Positions 22,335 through 30,629 of a stretch of DNA of 42,629 bases are shown here, piece by piece. The stretch's first letter is position 1, and each line of letters opens with the position of its first letter. The DNA is from an uncultured Muribaculaceae bacterium (lineage in GTDB: Bacteria; Bacteroidota; Bacteroidia; Bacteroidales; Muribaculaceae). The notes under the pieces were generated by a model. The model did no database searches. It had not been told where the DNA came from and saw only the letters and a program-made list of their open reading frames with translations. Location of the stretch: contig CAJTOB010000026.1 of assembly GCA_910578035.1 (NCBI GenBank), forward strand, positions 1 through 42,629. The letters are read 5' to 3'. The position numbers and the translations under genes are program-made.

Positions 22335-25163
22335 TCCGGGAGGCGGGCCCATCGGACCCCGGCGGCCGCCTCTGCCGGAGGGCGGACCCATCGGGCCGTC
22401 GTTGAAGTTTCGGTCGCGTGGCTGTTCGCCTTTGCCGAAAGTCGTGAATTTATAGCTCAGTGTCACCATTACATAGCGTGTGAGCGAGTTGTAGCGGGCG
22501 GTTTCCGAGTAGGTGCCGGCTGTAATGAAGCGCACGCGGTCGTTCTGTCCGAGTATGTCGTATGCCTTAAGGGTGACAGCGGCATTGCGTCCGCGGAGGA
22601 ACTGGTAGGAAAGAGAAGCGTTCCACATCCAGGTCTTTGTGTTGTAGCCGTCGGAGTAGCCCGATGTTGCAGAGTAATTTATGTCGGAACTCAGCACGAT
22701 GCCGAAGGGAGCGGTGTATGTTGCATAGAAAGAGCCGCCGTAGGTGTGAATATCGCGGTTGTTGTCTTTCTGGAAGCTGTTGCGCGATGTCTGGAACGAG
22801 TATCGGGGTCGTAGTTCGAGTTCGATGAACTCCGGGCGCCATGCAATGCCGGGGCTTTCGTTTACTGAGAATGTGCCGACGCGGTTGCGGTCGTTATTGC
22901 TGAAGCCTACACTCTGGCTGTAGTTGACGAACATGTGGTTGTTGAAGGTGAAGGCCTTGTTGCGGAAGGGGAAAGAAATCATGTTCATACCCCGAATGTT
23001 CCATACGCCGTTGACGTTTGTGTAAGTCGTCACATTGCCGCCGGTTTCCTGGTTGAAGGTCATTCGCGATACGATGGAGTTCTGCACGACCTGGGCATCA
23101 ATCATTGCCATTATGGAGCGCTGGGCTTCCTGGTTGAAATCCTGGAAACGCAGGCGGGCGTTGTGGCTGAAAGTAGGCTTCAGATCGGGGTTACCGATTA
23201 CCACGCGCAGGGGGTCGGAGTAGTCGGCCACGGGCTGGAGTTGGGTCATCGAGGGCTGCGAGGAGCGTCCGTTGTAGTCCACGGTGAGGCTGCGGCTCTT
23301 GCTGAAGCGGGCGCGGTAGCGCAGGAAGGGGGCTACGTTGAGCACATTGCGGCGCGGAATGTCTTTAGCGTGGTCTATGAGGTTGATTGATTTCGAGCTT
23401 TGTGGTACCAGCGAAATACCTACGTTGAGCTGTCCTTTTTTGTCGACATGGCGGTAGCCGATTCGGATATCCTGGTTCATGTAGTCGTTGCGGAAGCGGT
23501 TGGACAGCTCGGTGTTGAATACCAGTTCAGGGTCTATGACCGGCTCGCCTTCCCAGCCGTTAGGGAAGGTGACAGGGTGGTCGTAGGTGAGTTTGTCTGC
23601 ATTGTTCCAGCGGTATGAGAAGTTGTAGGCCAGAGTCAGGAAGTTGCCTTTTTTGACATCGCCGAGAGGTTCGGTCCAGCTTACGCGGGCGCTGATGCTG
23701 TTGCTCCATGTGTGGTTGTCGGCCCACTGGTCGTATAGGTCTACAGAGTCGTTGAGCTGAAAGAATTTGTTGAACGAGTAAGAGTCGGACTTCTCGCGGA
23801 CATTGCTCATGCGGTAGTTGGCGAATATGGAGAACGAACGGCCCGGCTTGGAGCGGAATTTATGGTTGTATATCAAGCGGCCTCCGAATTCGAATGAGCT
23901 GCCTTTTGAGTAGTCGCGGTTGAGGCTTCGGCTCACGTCGGTGGCGAAATTGTCGCGATATACCGAGCTGCTGTCGATACTCGATGAGTTGTTGTAGTTC
24001 AGCGATATATTCGGGCGGAATTCGAAGGTGTTGAATGAGTCAGGGTTCCACTGCACGCGGAAGTCGGCGCGTATGTTGTGTCCTTTGTCGCGGCTGTATT
24101 TGTTGGAGCGGCTCTGCTGGTCGACGCCTTTGCCATATATGCGCTCAGACTCGGTGCGGCTGTCGCGGTCGGTGTGGCTGTACATGATGTCGCCTCCTAT
24201 ACGGAAGATTTCTTCTTTGCCGACGTTGAAGTTCATGCCCAGCGACTGTGCCGATGTGATGCCGTTGGCGCCCCCGAAGCGCATGAAACGGCCGCTTGCG
24301 CCGTCGGCGAAGCCGGGTTCGTTGATATTGTTTGCCGAACCGAGAAATGTCATCTGATTTCCATCGCCCCAGAAGCGGTTGACCATGAAATTGCCTTTAT
24401 AGCGGTCGTCGGTGCCATAGCCGCCCTCGATGTTCCCGAACCAGCCATTCTTCATGTTCTTTTTCACAGTGAGGTTGATTACGGTTTCTTCTTCGCCGTC
24501 GTCGACGCCTGTCAGGCGCGCCAGGTCGCTTTTACGGTCTACGACCTGAAGCTTTTCGACCATGTTTACGGGCAGATTTCGAGAAGCTACCGTGGGGTCG
24601 TCGCTGAAAAACTCTTTGCCGTCAACGAGAATTTTGCTCACTTCCTTGCCGTTGGCGGTGATTTTGCCGTCGGAGCTCACCTCAACGCCGGGCAGGCGTT
24701 TGAGCAGGTCTTCGACTACGGCATTGGGCTGGGTCTTGTACGATTCGGCCGAAAACTCAACGGTGTCTTCCATCACCTTTATAGGCGTGCGGATACCGGT
24801 TACGGTCGCTTCTTTGAGGGCGATGGCGCTTTCCGACAGGCCTATGGGCTTCAGGCGCATGTCGGCTGCGGTCATGTTTATATTCTGCGTCCGGGTGGCA
24901 TAGCCGACATATGAGGCTTCCACTATATATTTGCCGGCTTTCAGGTTTTCGATGGCAAAGCGGCCGGAACTGTTGGTGACTGCGGCTTTAACTACGGTTG
25001 AGTCTTTGGCTGCGAGCACCCTCACGGAAGCTTGGATAAGGGCTTCGTTTGTTGATGCGTCGACAACGCTGCCGCGTAGCACGCCGGCCGAAATAGCCTG
25101 CGCCGCCAGAAGCACGACGGCGAGCACAGCAAAAAGTTTTTTTGTGGTCGGGGATGATTTCAT
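22329..25163 (-). CDS. Outer-membrane beta-barrel protein with carboxypeptidase-like regulatory domain (TonB-receptor-like)
   Basis: About 944 residues. Signal peptide (hydrophobic KLFAVLAVVLLAAQA), then a carboxypeptidase-D regulatory-like Ig fold (about 28-105, LRGSVVDASTNEALIQASV), a plug-like domain (about 115-225: VEDLLKRLPGVEVSSDGKITANG, KILVDGKEFFSDDP), and a large beta-barrel to about residue 910. This is the architecture of the OMP_b-brl_3 branch of TonB-dependent receptors; the ligand is unknown. The sequence ends in a Gly/Pro/Arg-rich extension of about 35 residues after the last barrel strand. The ATG at 25181 lies at the predicted transcription start, so I prefer the Met at 25163. 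Stands alone with its own promoter and terminator. Confidence 0.9.
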   Translation of the reverse strand: MKSSPTTKKLFAVLAVVLLAAQAISAGVLRGSVVDASTNEALIQASVRVLAAKDSTVVKAAVTNSSGRFAIENLKAGKYIVEASYVGYATRTQNINMTAADMRLKPIGLSESAIALKEATVTGIRTPIKVMEDTVEFSAESYKTQPNAVVEDLLKRLPGVEVSSDGKITANGKEVSKILVDGKEFFSDDPTVASRNLPVNMVEKLQVVDRKSDLARLTGVDDGEEETVINLTVKKNMKNGWFGNIEGGYGTDDRYKGNFMVNRFWGDGNQMTFLGSANNINEPGFADGASGRFMRFGGANGITSAQSLGMNFNVGKEEIFRIGGDIMYSHTDRDSRTESERIYGKGVDQQSRSNKYSRDKGHNIRADFRVQWNPDSFNTFEFRPNISLNYNNSSSIDSSSVYRDNFATDVSRSLNRDYSKGSSFEFGGRLIYNHKFRSKPGRSFSIFANYRMSNVREKSDSYSFNKFFQLNDSVDLYDQWADNHTWSNSISARVSWTEPLGDVKKGNFLTLAYNFSYRWNNADKLTYDHPVTFPNGWEGEPVIDPELVFNTELSNRFRNDYMNQDIRIGYRHVDKKGQLNVGISLVPQSSKSINLIDHAKDIPRRNVLNVAPFLRYRARFSKSRSLTVDYNGRSSQPSMTQLQPVADYSDPLRVVIGNPDLKPTFSHNARLRFQDFNQEAQRSIMAMIDAQVVQNSIVSRMTFNQETGGNVTTYTNVNGVWNIRGMNMISFPFRNKAFTFNNHMFVNYSQSVGFSNNDRNRVGTFSVNESPGIAWRPEFIELELRPRYSFQTSRNSFQKDNNRDIHTYGGSFYATYTAPFGIVLSSDINYSATSGYSDGYNTKTWMWNASLSYQFLRGRNAAVTLKAYDILGQNDRVRFITAGTYSETARYNSLTRYVMVTLSYKFTTFGKGEQPRDRNFNDGPMGPPSGRGGRRGPMGPPPGR

Positions 25164-25185
25164 AAGATTACGTTTTTTCATGATG

Positions 25186-25217
25186 CAAAATTATAAAAGC
25201 ATGTCCGCATAGGCAAA
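25186..25217 (-). promoter_or_regulatory. Near-consensus promoter of the outer-membrane receptor gene
   Basis: On the minus strand TTTG (25217-25214), 20 bp, then TAATTTTG (25193-25186): both Bacteroidota elements at the right spacing. Transcription should start around 25178-25181, which coincides with the first in-frame ATG. Confidence 0.75.
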
Positions 25218-25354
25218 GCCACCTCTACAAACCATCATATTTTATCGACAAAGACCTTGCCGCCCCCGATTAATCCTGTCGCCTCTTTTACCTTGAAAAA
25301 TCCTCGCGGCAGGCCCCGGTGTGATTTTTGCTTTCGCAAGTTGAAAAAAATATG

Positions 25355-25362
25355 TAATTTTG
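25355..25362 (+). promoter_or_regulatory. -7 element of the asd promoter
   Basis: TAATTTTG, a perfect TAnnTTTG, 45 bp before the asd ATG, predicting a leader of about 40 nt. The -33 side is imperfect: a TTTC at 19 bp, or a TTTG at 24 bp. The 226 bp between the receptor and asd starts otherwise hold only the divergent promoters. Confidence 0.6.
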
Positions 25363-25407
25363 CAAATTAAACACATATTACCTATATTTTACCCCATTTC
25401 TTAAAGA

Positions 25408-26424
25408 ATGAAAATAGCTATAGTGGGCGCATCGGGCGCCGTTGGGCAGGAATTTCTGCGTATTTTGTCGGAAAACGACTTTCCCATAGACGAACTCCGT
25501 CTCTTCGGCTCTGAGCGTAGCGCAGGCCGCACATATAGCTTCCGCGGTGGTGTCACAGAGCCTGTGCGTGTGCTTACCGCCAATGCCGCCGATTTTGCCG
25601 GACTCGATTTCGCGTTTGTATCGGCCGGCGCGGGTGTCTCGCGCGAGTATGCAGATGTCATTACATCGGGCGGCGCCATAATGATTGATAATTCAAGCGC
25701 CTTCCGCATGGACGCAGATGTGCCCCTGGTTGTGCCCGAGGTCAACGGCGCCGATGCTCTCGACGCTCCACGAAACATCATTGCCAATCCCAACTGCACC
25801 ACTATCCAGATGGTGGTAGCGCTCAACCCTATCAACCGCCTTTCGCCAATCCGGCGAGTGCATGTGGCAACATATCAGGCTGCAAGCGGTGCCGGGGCAA
25901 CCGGCATGGACGAGCTTGAGCGCCAGAGCGCGCAGATTGCGCGCGGCGAGGAGCCTGAAGTGAAGAAATTCGTGAGCCAGCTTGCGTTCAACCTCATACC
26001 CCATATCGATACTTTCACTGAAAACGGCTATACCCGCGAGGAAATGAAGATGCATCTCGAGACCAAGAAGATAATGCATGCTCCCAAACTCGAGGTGAGT
26101 GCCACATGTGTGCGTGTGCCGGTGATGCGGGCTCACAGCGAGGCTATCTGGGTCGAGACCGAGGAGGCTGTAAGCGTTGCCGAGGCCCGCTATGCATTTG
26201 CGTCGGCTCCCGGCGTGGTGCTGATAGACAAGGCTGAGCCTCTTGGCTATCCGATGCCGCTCGACGTTGCCGGAACCGACCCTGTCTACGTAGGCCGTAT
26301 CCGTGCCGACCTTGCCAATCCGCGAGGTCTCTCGTTCTGGGCTGTCGCCGACCAGATTCGCAAAGGCGCCGCTCTTAACGCCGTCCAAATAGCAGAGTTC
26401 ATTCTCGCCAACCGCTCTAAGTAA
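25408..26424 (+). CDS. asd: Aspartate-semialdehyde dehydrogenase
   Basis: Reduces aspartyl-4-phosphate to aspartate semialdehyde with NADPH, a branch-point step to lysine/diaminopimelate, threonine and methionine. 338 residues. NADP-binding IVGASGAVGQEFLRIL (4-20), catalytic Cys130 in NPNCTT, YQAASGAGATGMDEL (156-170), and general base His243 in RVPVMRAHSEAIWVE. Diaminopimelate from this route is the substrate of the MurE encoded at 17006. Its TAA stop supplies the first bases of a heptad array. First gene of a plus-strand group. Confidence 0.97.
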   Translation: MKIAIVGASGAVGQEFLRILSENDFPIDELRLFGSERSAGRTYSFRGGVTEPVRVLTANAADFAGLDFAFVSAGAGVSREYADVITSGGAIMIDNSSAFRMDADVPLVVPEVNGADALDAPRNIIANPNCTTIQMVVALNPINRLSPIRRVHVATYQAASGAGATGMDELERQSAQIARGEEPEVKKFVSQLAFNLIPHIDTFTENGYTREEMKMHLETKKIMHAPKLEVSATCVRVPVMRAHSEAIWVETEEAVSVAEARYAFASAPGVVLIDKAEPLGYPMPLDVAGTDPVYVGRIRADLANPRGLSFWAVADQIRKGAALNAVQIAEFILANRSK

Positions 26425-26511
26425 TTAATAATTAATAATGAAGAATTTAGAATTGATAGTTTTGGGTGAGAACCATAATTATTAATTCTAAATTATTAAT
26501 TCTAAATTAAG
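26423..26511. repeat. Inverted pair of AATTNNN heptad arrays between asd and the antiporter gene
   Basis: Five heptads at 26423-26457 (AATTAAT twice, AATGAAG, AATTTAG, AATTGAT) begin with the last two bases of the asd stop codon. Five more at 26477-26511 (AATTATT, AATTCTA, repeated, then AATTAAG) include a 14-bp unit in two exact tandem copies. Parts 26444-26463 and 26475-26494 are inverted copies (17 of 20 positions). The second array ends 2 bp before the GTG start of the antiporter. Confidence 0.85.
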
Positions 26512-26513
26512 CA

Positions 26514-28610
26514 GTGCTTCTGTTAGCGCAAGCCTTGGTGACCGAGCCGGTGCAGATATTTCTTATCGTGCTGGCTATAATCCTCTTTGCGCCTATACTG
26601 CTCAATAAACTCAGGATTCCTCATATCATCGGCATGATTGTAGCCGGTGTGGCCGTAGGGCCATACGGGCTGAATATTCTTGCCGACGACTCGTCGTTTG
26701 CCGTCTTCGGCCAGGTAGGGCTTCTATACCTTATGTTTCTGGCCGGCCTCGAAATCGATATGTATCATCTGCGGCTTAATCTTCGCCGCGGTCTTTTCTT
26801 CGGATTTCTGACGCTGGCCGTTCCTCTGGCCCTCGGAGTGCTTACGAGTGCCTATGTGCTCAAACTCGACTGGATTACGTCTATGCTTCTCGGTGCGATG
26901 TATGCGTCGCACACGTTGCTGTCATACCCCGTTGCGGCTCGTCTCGGTGTTACCAAGGCGCCGGCTGTCCTTATAGCCATTGTCGGCACTATTATTGCCG
27001 TAATAGGCGCTCTTCTGGTGCTCGGTGCTACTGTGAGTGTGGCTCGCGAGGGCTATTTCAACGTTGTGGAGATTCTGCTGCTTGCTGTGCGCCTTGTGCT
27101 GTGGGCGGCGGCGATACTCTATGCCTATCCGAGGGTGACACGCTGGTTTTTCAAGAAATATCCCGACAAGGTTCTTCAGTACGTCTTTGTGCTTGCGCTT
27201 GTCTTTCTTGCCGCCACAACCGCGCGGGCAATCGGTCTCGAAGGTGTGCTGGGTGCATTCTTTGCCGGGCTGGTGTTGAACAGATATGTGCCCGTGGCCT
27301 CGCCTCTGATGAGCTCTATAGAGTTTGTGGGCAATGCACTCTTCATACCCTATTTTCTCATAAGTGTCGGCATGATGATAAACGTGCGTCTGCTGGCCGA
27401 CACAGATACCCTGGCAGTGTCGGCGGTGATGATTGCCGTGGCACTTGCCGGCAAGTGGATTCCGGCGTGGCTGGCGCAGAAAATCAATCGTCTCGACGGT
27501 TTCAGCCGCAATGTGATGTTCGGTCTCACGGCTGCGCACACGGCTGTGGCGCTGGCCGTAGTGTCGGTAGGCTATAACATGGGAATGTTCGACGAGCGGA
27601 TACTCAACAGCACCGTGATGGTGATTCTGGCAACATGTGCGGTTGCGCCTATCATCACAGCATCGTCGGCCGCCAAACTCAAGGTGAAGATGATGGCAGA
27701 CGAAGGCGACGACGTAATCCGCCATACACGTGTCAACAATACTCTGATAGCCGTGGCAAATCCTCTTACGGCCGCTTCGCTTATGGAAATGGCCGTGCTG
27801 ATACGAAACGACCGAGGACGCCACAGTTTCTTTGCACTCCATGTGCGCACCGACAACACGCCGCAGGCAAAGGCCGTGTCGCACAACTCGCTTGAGGCCG
27901 CGCGACGCATAGCCGCAGCCGCCGACCAGGCAGTGGAAAGCCTCGACCGCTACGACAACAACATCGTCACAGGCATCATAAACGCCGTCGAGGAGCGCGA
28001 TATAACCGAGGTTCTTCTTGGCATGCACCGCCGTGTGACCGTAATCGACTCTTTCTTCGGCAACAAGGTGGAGCAACTGCTGCGCGGCACTAACAAGATG
28101 CTGATAATCAGCCGATGCTTCATTCCGGCAAATACAATCACTAGAATTCTGGTATGGGTGCCCCGCGATGCCCAGTATGAGACCGGATTCAGCCGCTGGG
28201 TGCGGGCTGTGGCACGTCTGACCCGCCAGGTCGGCTGCCGTGTGATATTCTGCTGCCCCGACAATATCCAGCCGCTTATACGAGGTGTGATATATACCGA
28301 AAACTATGGCATACGCTGTGAATTTCGCAGCACCGAGGGCTGGGACGACCTCGTGCTGTTGAGTGCCGATGTGCACGACGATGATCTTTTTGTTCTTATC
28401 GGCGCGCGCGCGCAGTCGGTGTCTTACAATTCCGATATGGCGGATTTGCCCGACTTCCTGCAGCGTAATTTCTCGCGCAACAATCTGATGATGATTTTCC
28501 CCGAGCAGTTCGGCGAAGCTCCTGTCCTCACATCTTTTACCGACCCCCTTGCAACAGATATTGCGGCCACACCGTCGGCATGGCTGCGCCGTCTGTTCCG
28601 TCGAAAATGA
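26514..28610 (+). CDS. CPA2-type cation:proton antiporter with cytoplasmic C-terminal domain
   Basis: 698 residues. The first about 390 form a 12- to 13-helix transport domain of the monovalent cation:proton antiporter-2 family (LRIPHIIGMIVAGVAVGPYG near 33, LYLMFLAGLEIDM near 70, SHTLLSYPVAARLGV near 132, LGAFFAGLVLNRYVP near 245). The remaining about 300 residues are soluble and resemble tandem universal-stress-protein-like folds, a common regulatory tail. The ion (Na+ or K+) cannot be decided. The start is a GTG directly after a heptad array; no ATG is available nearby that keeps the first helix. No promoter of its own is seen, so it is probably transcribed with asd. Confidence 0.9.
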   Translation: MLLLAQALVTEPVQIFLIVLAIILFAPILLNKLRIPHIIGMIVAGVAVGPYGLNILADDSSFAVFGQVGLLYLMFLAGLEIDMYHLRLNLRRGLFFGFLTLAVPLALGVLTSAYVLKLDWITSMLLGAMYASHTLLSYPVAARLGVTKAPAVLIAIVGTIIAVIGALLVLGATVSVAREGYFNVVEILLLAVRLVLWAAAILYAYPRVTRWFFKKYPDKVLQYVFVLALVFLAATTARAIGLEGVLGAFFAGLVLNRYVPVASPLMSSIEFVGNALFIPYFLISVGMMINVRLLADTDTLAVSAVMIAVALAGKWIPAWLAQKINRLDGFSRNVMFGLTAAHTAVALAVVSVGYNMGMFDERILNSTVMVILATCAVAPIITASSAAKLKVKMMADEGDDVIRHTRVNNTLIAVANPLTAASLMEMAVLIRNDRGRHSFFALHVRTDNTPQAKAVSHNSLEAARRIAAAADQAVESLDRYDNNIVTGIINAVEERDITEVLLGMHRRVTVIDSFFGNKVEQLLRGTNKMLIISRCFIPANTITRILVWVPRDAQYETGFSRWVRAVARLTRQVGCRVIFCCPDNIQPLIRGVIYTENYGIRCEFRSTEGWDDLVLLSADVHDDDLFVLIGARAQSVSYNSDMADLPDFLQRNFSRNNLMMIFPEQFGEAPVLTSFTDPLATDIAATPSAWLRRLFRRK

Positions 28611-28642
28611 GGGTGGCGGCCGGTCTGAGCCCATGTTTTGTG

Positions 28643-28674
28643 TTTGTGAGATTCGCTAAAAATCACTATCTTAG
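28643..28674 (+). promoter_or_regulatory. Promoter of the POT transporter gene
   Basis: TTTG at 28643-28646, 20 bp, then TATCTTAG at 28667-28674 (one mismatch from TAnnTTTG). Predicted start near 28681, giving a leader of about 25 nt. Confidence 0.55.
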
Positions 28675-28705
28675 CGCCTGATATTATCTAAAACTTCTTT
28701 CTGTC

Positions 28706-30283
28706 ATGTTTAAAAATCAACCTAAAGGGCTGATACCCGCAGCGTTGAGCAACATGGGCGAACGTTTCGGCTACTATATCATGAATGCCGTGCTCGTTTT
28801 ATTCCTGTGCTCGAAATTCGGTCTGTCGGGCGACAAGGCCTCGCTCATCTACTCTTTCTTTTATGCCGGAATCTATATTCTGAGCCTCGTCGGCGGTACA
28901 ATCGCCGATAAGACCCGCAATTATAAGGGTACGATTATCAACGGCCTCATTATCATGACGGCAGGCTATGCGCTTCTTTCTATTCCTATTCTCGCTACCC
29001 CCGAGAATACCGCATGGCTTCTCACACTCACCTGCGTGGCGCTTTTCCTCATTGCTTTCGGCAATGGTCTTTTCAAGGGCAACCTTCAGGCTATCGTAGG
29101 CCAGCTCTACGACAATCCGCGATACAGCGCACAGCGCGATTCCGGCTTCCAGATTTTCTATGTGTTTATTAACATCGGAGGTCTTGTAGCACCGTTTGTA
29201 GCTCCTATGCTGCGCAGCTGGTGGCTGGGCGTAAATGACATGGTTTACAACGCCGATTTCCCCGAACTCTGCCATCAGTATCTCAGCGTAACCAATACGA
29301 TGACTGCAGAAAACATGGAGAACCTCTATGCCGTGGCAACCGCCGCCGGCCATAGCGCAGGTACCGACCTGAGCGCATTCTGCACCAAGTATCTCGAAGT
29401 ATTCAACACCGGTATCCACTATTCGTTCATAGCATCTGTGGCCGCCATGCTTATCTCGCTGATAATCTTCCTTATCACCAAGAAACAGCTGCCTACTCCT
29501 GCAGCCCGCGAGAAAGTGCAGTCGCAGGAATATACTGCAGCCGAAAAGCAGGCGATGGCAAAGGAAATCAAACAGCGCATGCTCGCCCTCTTCGCAGTGC
29601 TCGGCGTGGTGATTTTCTTCTGGTTCTCATTCCACCAGAACGGCACCTCGCTCTCGCTCTTCGCGCGCGACTTCGTGGCAACCGATACTATCGCTCCCGA
29701 AATCTGGCAGGCTGTCAACCCCTTCTTTGTCATCGTGCTCACTCCTCTTGTGATGGTGCTCTTCAGCGCGCTGTCGCGCCGTGGCCGCGAGATTTCCACA
29801 CCCCGCAAGATTGCTTATGGCATGGGTCTGGCCGGCTTGGCTTATCTCTTCCTTTGCATATACTGCTCGATGCAGGGTTATCCTTCGGGCGATGCTTTCC
29901 GCGACATGAGCGCAGCTGCCAAAGAAGGTCTCAAGGCCGGCCCCTGGGTGCTTATCGCCCTCTATTTCTTCCTGACTGTGGCCGAGCTCTTCATATCGCC
30001 TCTTGGCCTATCGTTTGTGTCTAAGGTTGCTCCAAAGCACCTTCAGGGCCTCTGCCAGGGTCTGTGGCTCGGCGCTACAGCTATCGGCAACCTTCTGCTC
30101 TGGATTGGCCCGCTGATGTACAACAAATGGCCTATCTCTGTTGCATGGGGCGTGTTCCTGGCCGTATGTCTCGTATCGATGTGCGTCATGTTCGGCATGG
30201 TGAAATGGCTTGAGCGCGTCACAACCGACGCCCCCGCCGCTCCTGCCGCTGCCATCGAAAGCGAAGAAAAGGACATCCTTTAA
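28706..30283 (+). CDS. POT (PTR2) family proton-coupled oligopeptide transporter
   Basis: Imports di- and tripeptides with protons across the inner membrane. 525 residues, 12 or more membrane helices in the major-facilitator fold. The first helix carries MGERFGYYIM (Glu19-Arg20, the ExxER-type proton-coupling motif in reduced form). IADKTRNYKGTI follows the second helix pair, and GNGLFKGNLQAIVGQLYD with DSGFQIFYVFINIGGLVAPF is the PTR2 signature region. A long hydrophilic insert between helices 6 and 7 (about 165-230) is typical of the Bacteroidota branch. The short C-terminal tail is Ala/Pro-rich. Own promoter upstream and strong hairpin downstream suggest a single-gene transcript. Confidence 0.94.
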   Translation: MFKNQPKGLIPAALSNMGERFGYYIMNAVLVLFLCSKFGLSGDKASLIYSFFYAGIYILSLVGGTIADKTRNYKGTIINGLIIMTAGYALLSIPILATPENTAWLLTLTCVALFLIAFGNGLFKGNLQAIVGQLYDNPRYSAQRDSGFQIFYVFINIGGLVAPFVAPMLRSWWLGVNDMVYNADFPELCHQYLSVTNTMTAENMENLYAVATAAGHSAGTDLSAFCTKYLEVFNTGIHYSFIASVAAMLISLIIFLITKKQLPTPAAREKVQSQEYTAAEKQAMAKEIKQRMLALFAVLGVVIFFWFSFHQNGTSLSLFARDFVATDTIAPEIWQAVNPFFVIVLTPLVMVLFSALSRRGREISTPRKIAYGMGLAGLAYLFLCIYCSMQGYPSGDAFRDMSAAAKEGLKAGPWVLIALYFFLTVAELFISPLGLSFVSKVAPKHLQGLCQGLWLGATAIGNLLLWIGPLMYNKWPISVAWGVFLAVCLVSMCVMFGMVKWLERVTTDAPAAPAAAIESEEKDIL

Positions 30284-30291
30284 AATTAAGA

Positions 30292-30442
30292 AATTAGGAT
30301 TTTAGGGAACAAGGATATTAGGATATTCAGGTTTCTTACGTAATTTTATTTTCCCGGATATGTCTATAAAAAACATATCCGGGATTATTGTACTTATTGA
30401 CCTCCTGTCTTCCAATTCCCCTAATCTCCTAAATTCCTAAAA
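30292..30442. repeat. Inverted octad arrays (NNNNAGGA theme) flanking a terminator
   Basis: Left: five 8-bp units at 30292-30331 (AATTAGGA, TTTTAGGG, AACAAGGA, TATTAGGA, TATTCAGG). Right: five 8-bp units at 30403-30442 in inverted orientation (TCCTGTCT, TCCAATTC, CCCTAATC, TCCTAAAT, TCCTAAAA). Arms 30291-30306 and 30428-30443 pair at 13 of 16 positions. The terminator hairpin of the POT gene sits in the middle. The period is 8 here, not 7. Confidence 0.8.
30353..30383 (+). terminator. Hairpin terminator after the POT transporter gene
   Basis: Perfect 11-bp arms CCCGGATATGT (30353-30363) and ACATATCCGGG (30373-30383) around a 9-base A-rich loop, followed by ATTATTGT and preceded by a T-run, so it could act in both directions. 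The 346-bp gap from the POT stop to the OmpA-family start otherwise holds the octad arrays and the promoter at 30564-30594. Confidence 0.75.
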
Positions 30443-30563
30443 TGAACCTTTCGCAGGGCGAGGCGTTTTGATAGGTGAACGCTTCTCTCGGACGGGAAGT
30501 CTGTTTCAACGGAAATTTATGAAAATAATGCTTCGGATATATTAAGTAAAAATTGTTAAATTA

Positions 30564-30594
30564 TTTGCCACTCCACGTCTGCGGCTTATCTTTG
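30564..30594 (+). promoter_or_regulatory. Consensus promoter of the OmpA-family gene
   Basis: TTTG (30564-30567), 19 bp, TATCTTTG (30587-30594): both Bacteroidota elements are perfect and well spaced, as expected for a highly expressed outer-membrane protein. Predicted start near 30600, leader about 25-30 nt. Confidence 0.85.
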
Positions 30595-30629
30595 CAGGCC
30601 CGAAAGTGCAAAAGTATCAATTGATGTTT

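Noticed and set aside
26922..28634. 570-codon open frame on the minus strand opposite the antiporter gene
   Set aside because: Its translation is rich in His, Cys and Arg without domains, and it lies fully antisense to a clear CPA2 antiporter. It is a by-product of GC-rich codon usage.
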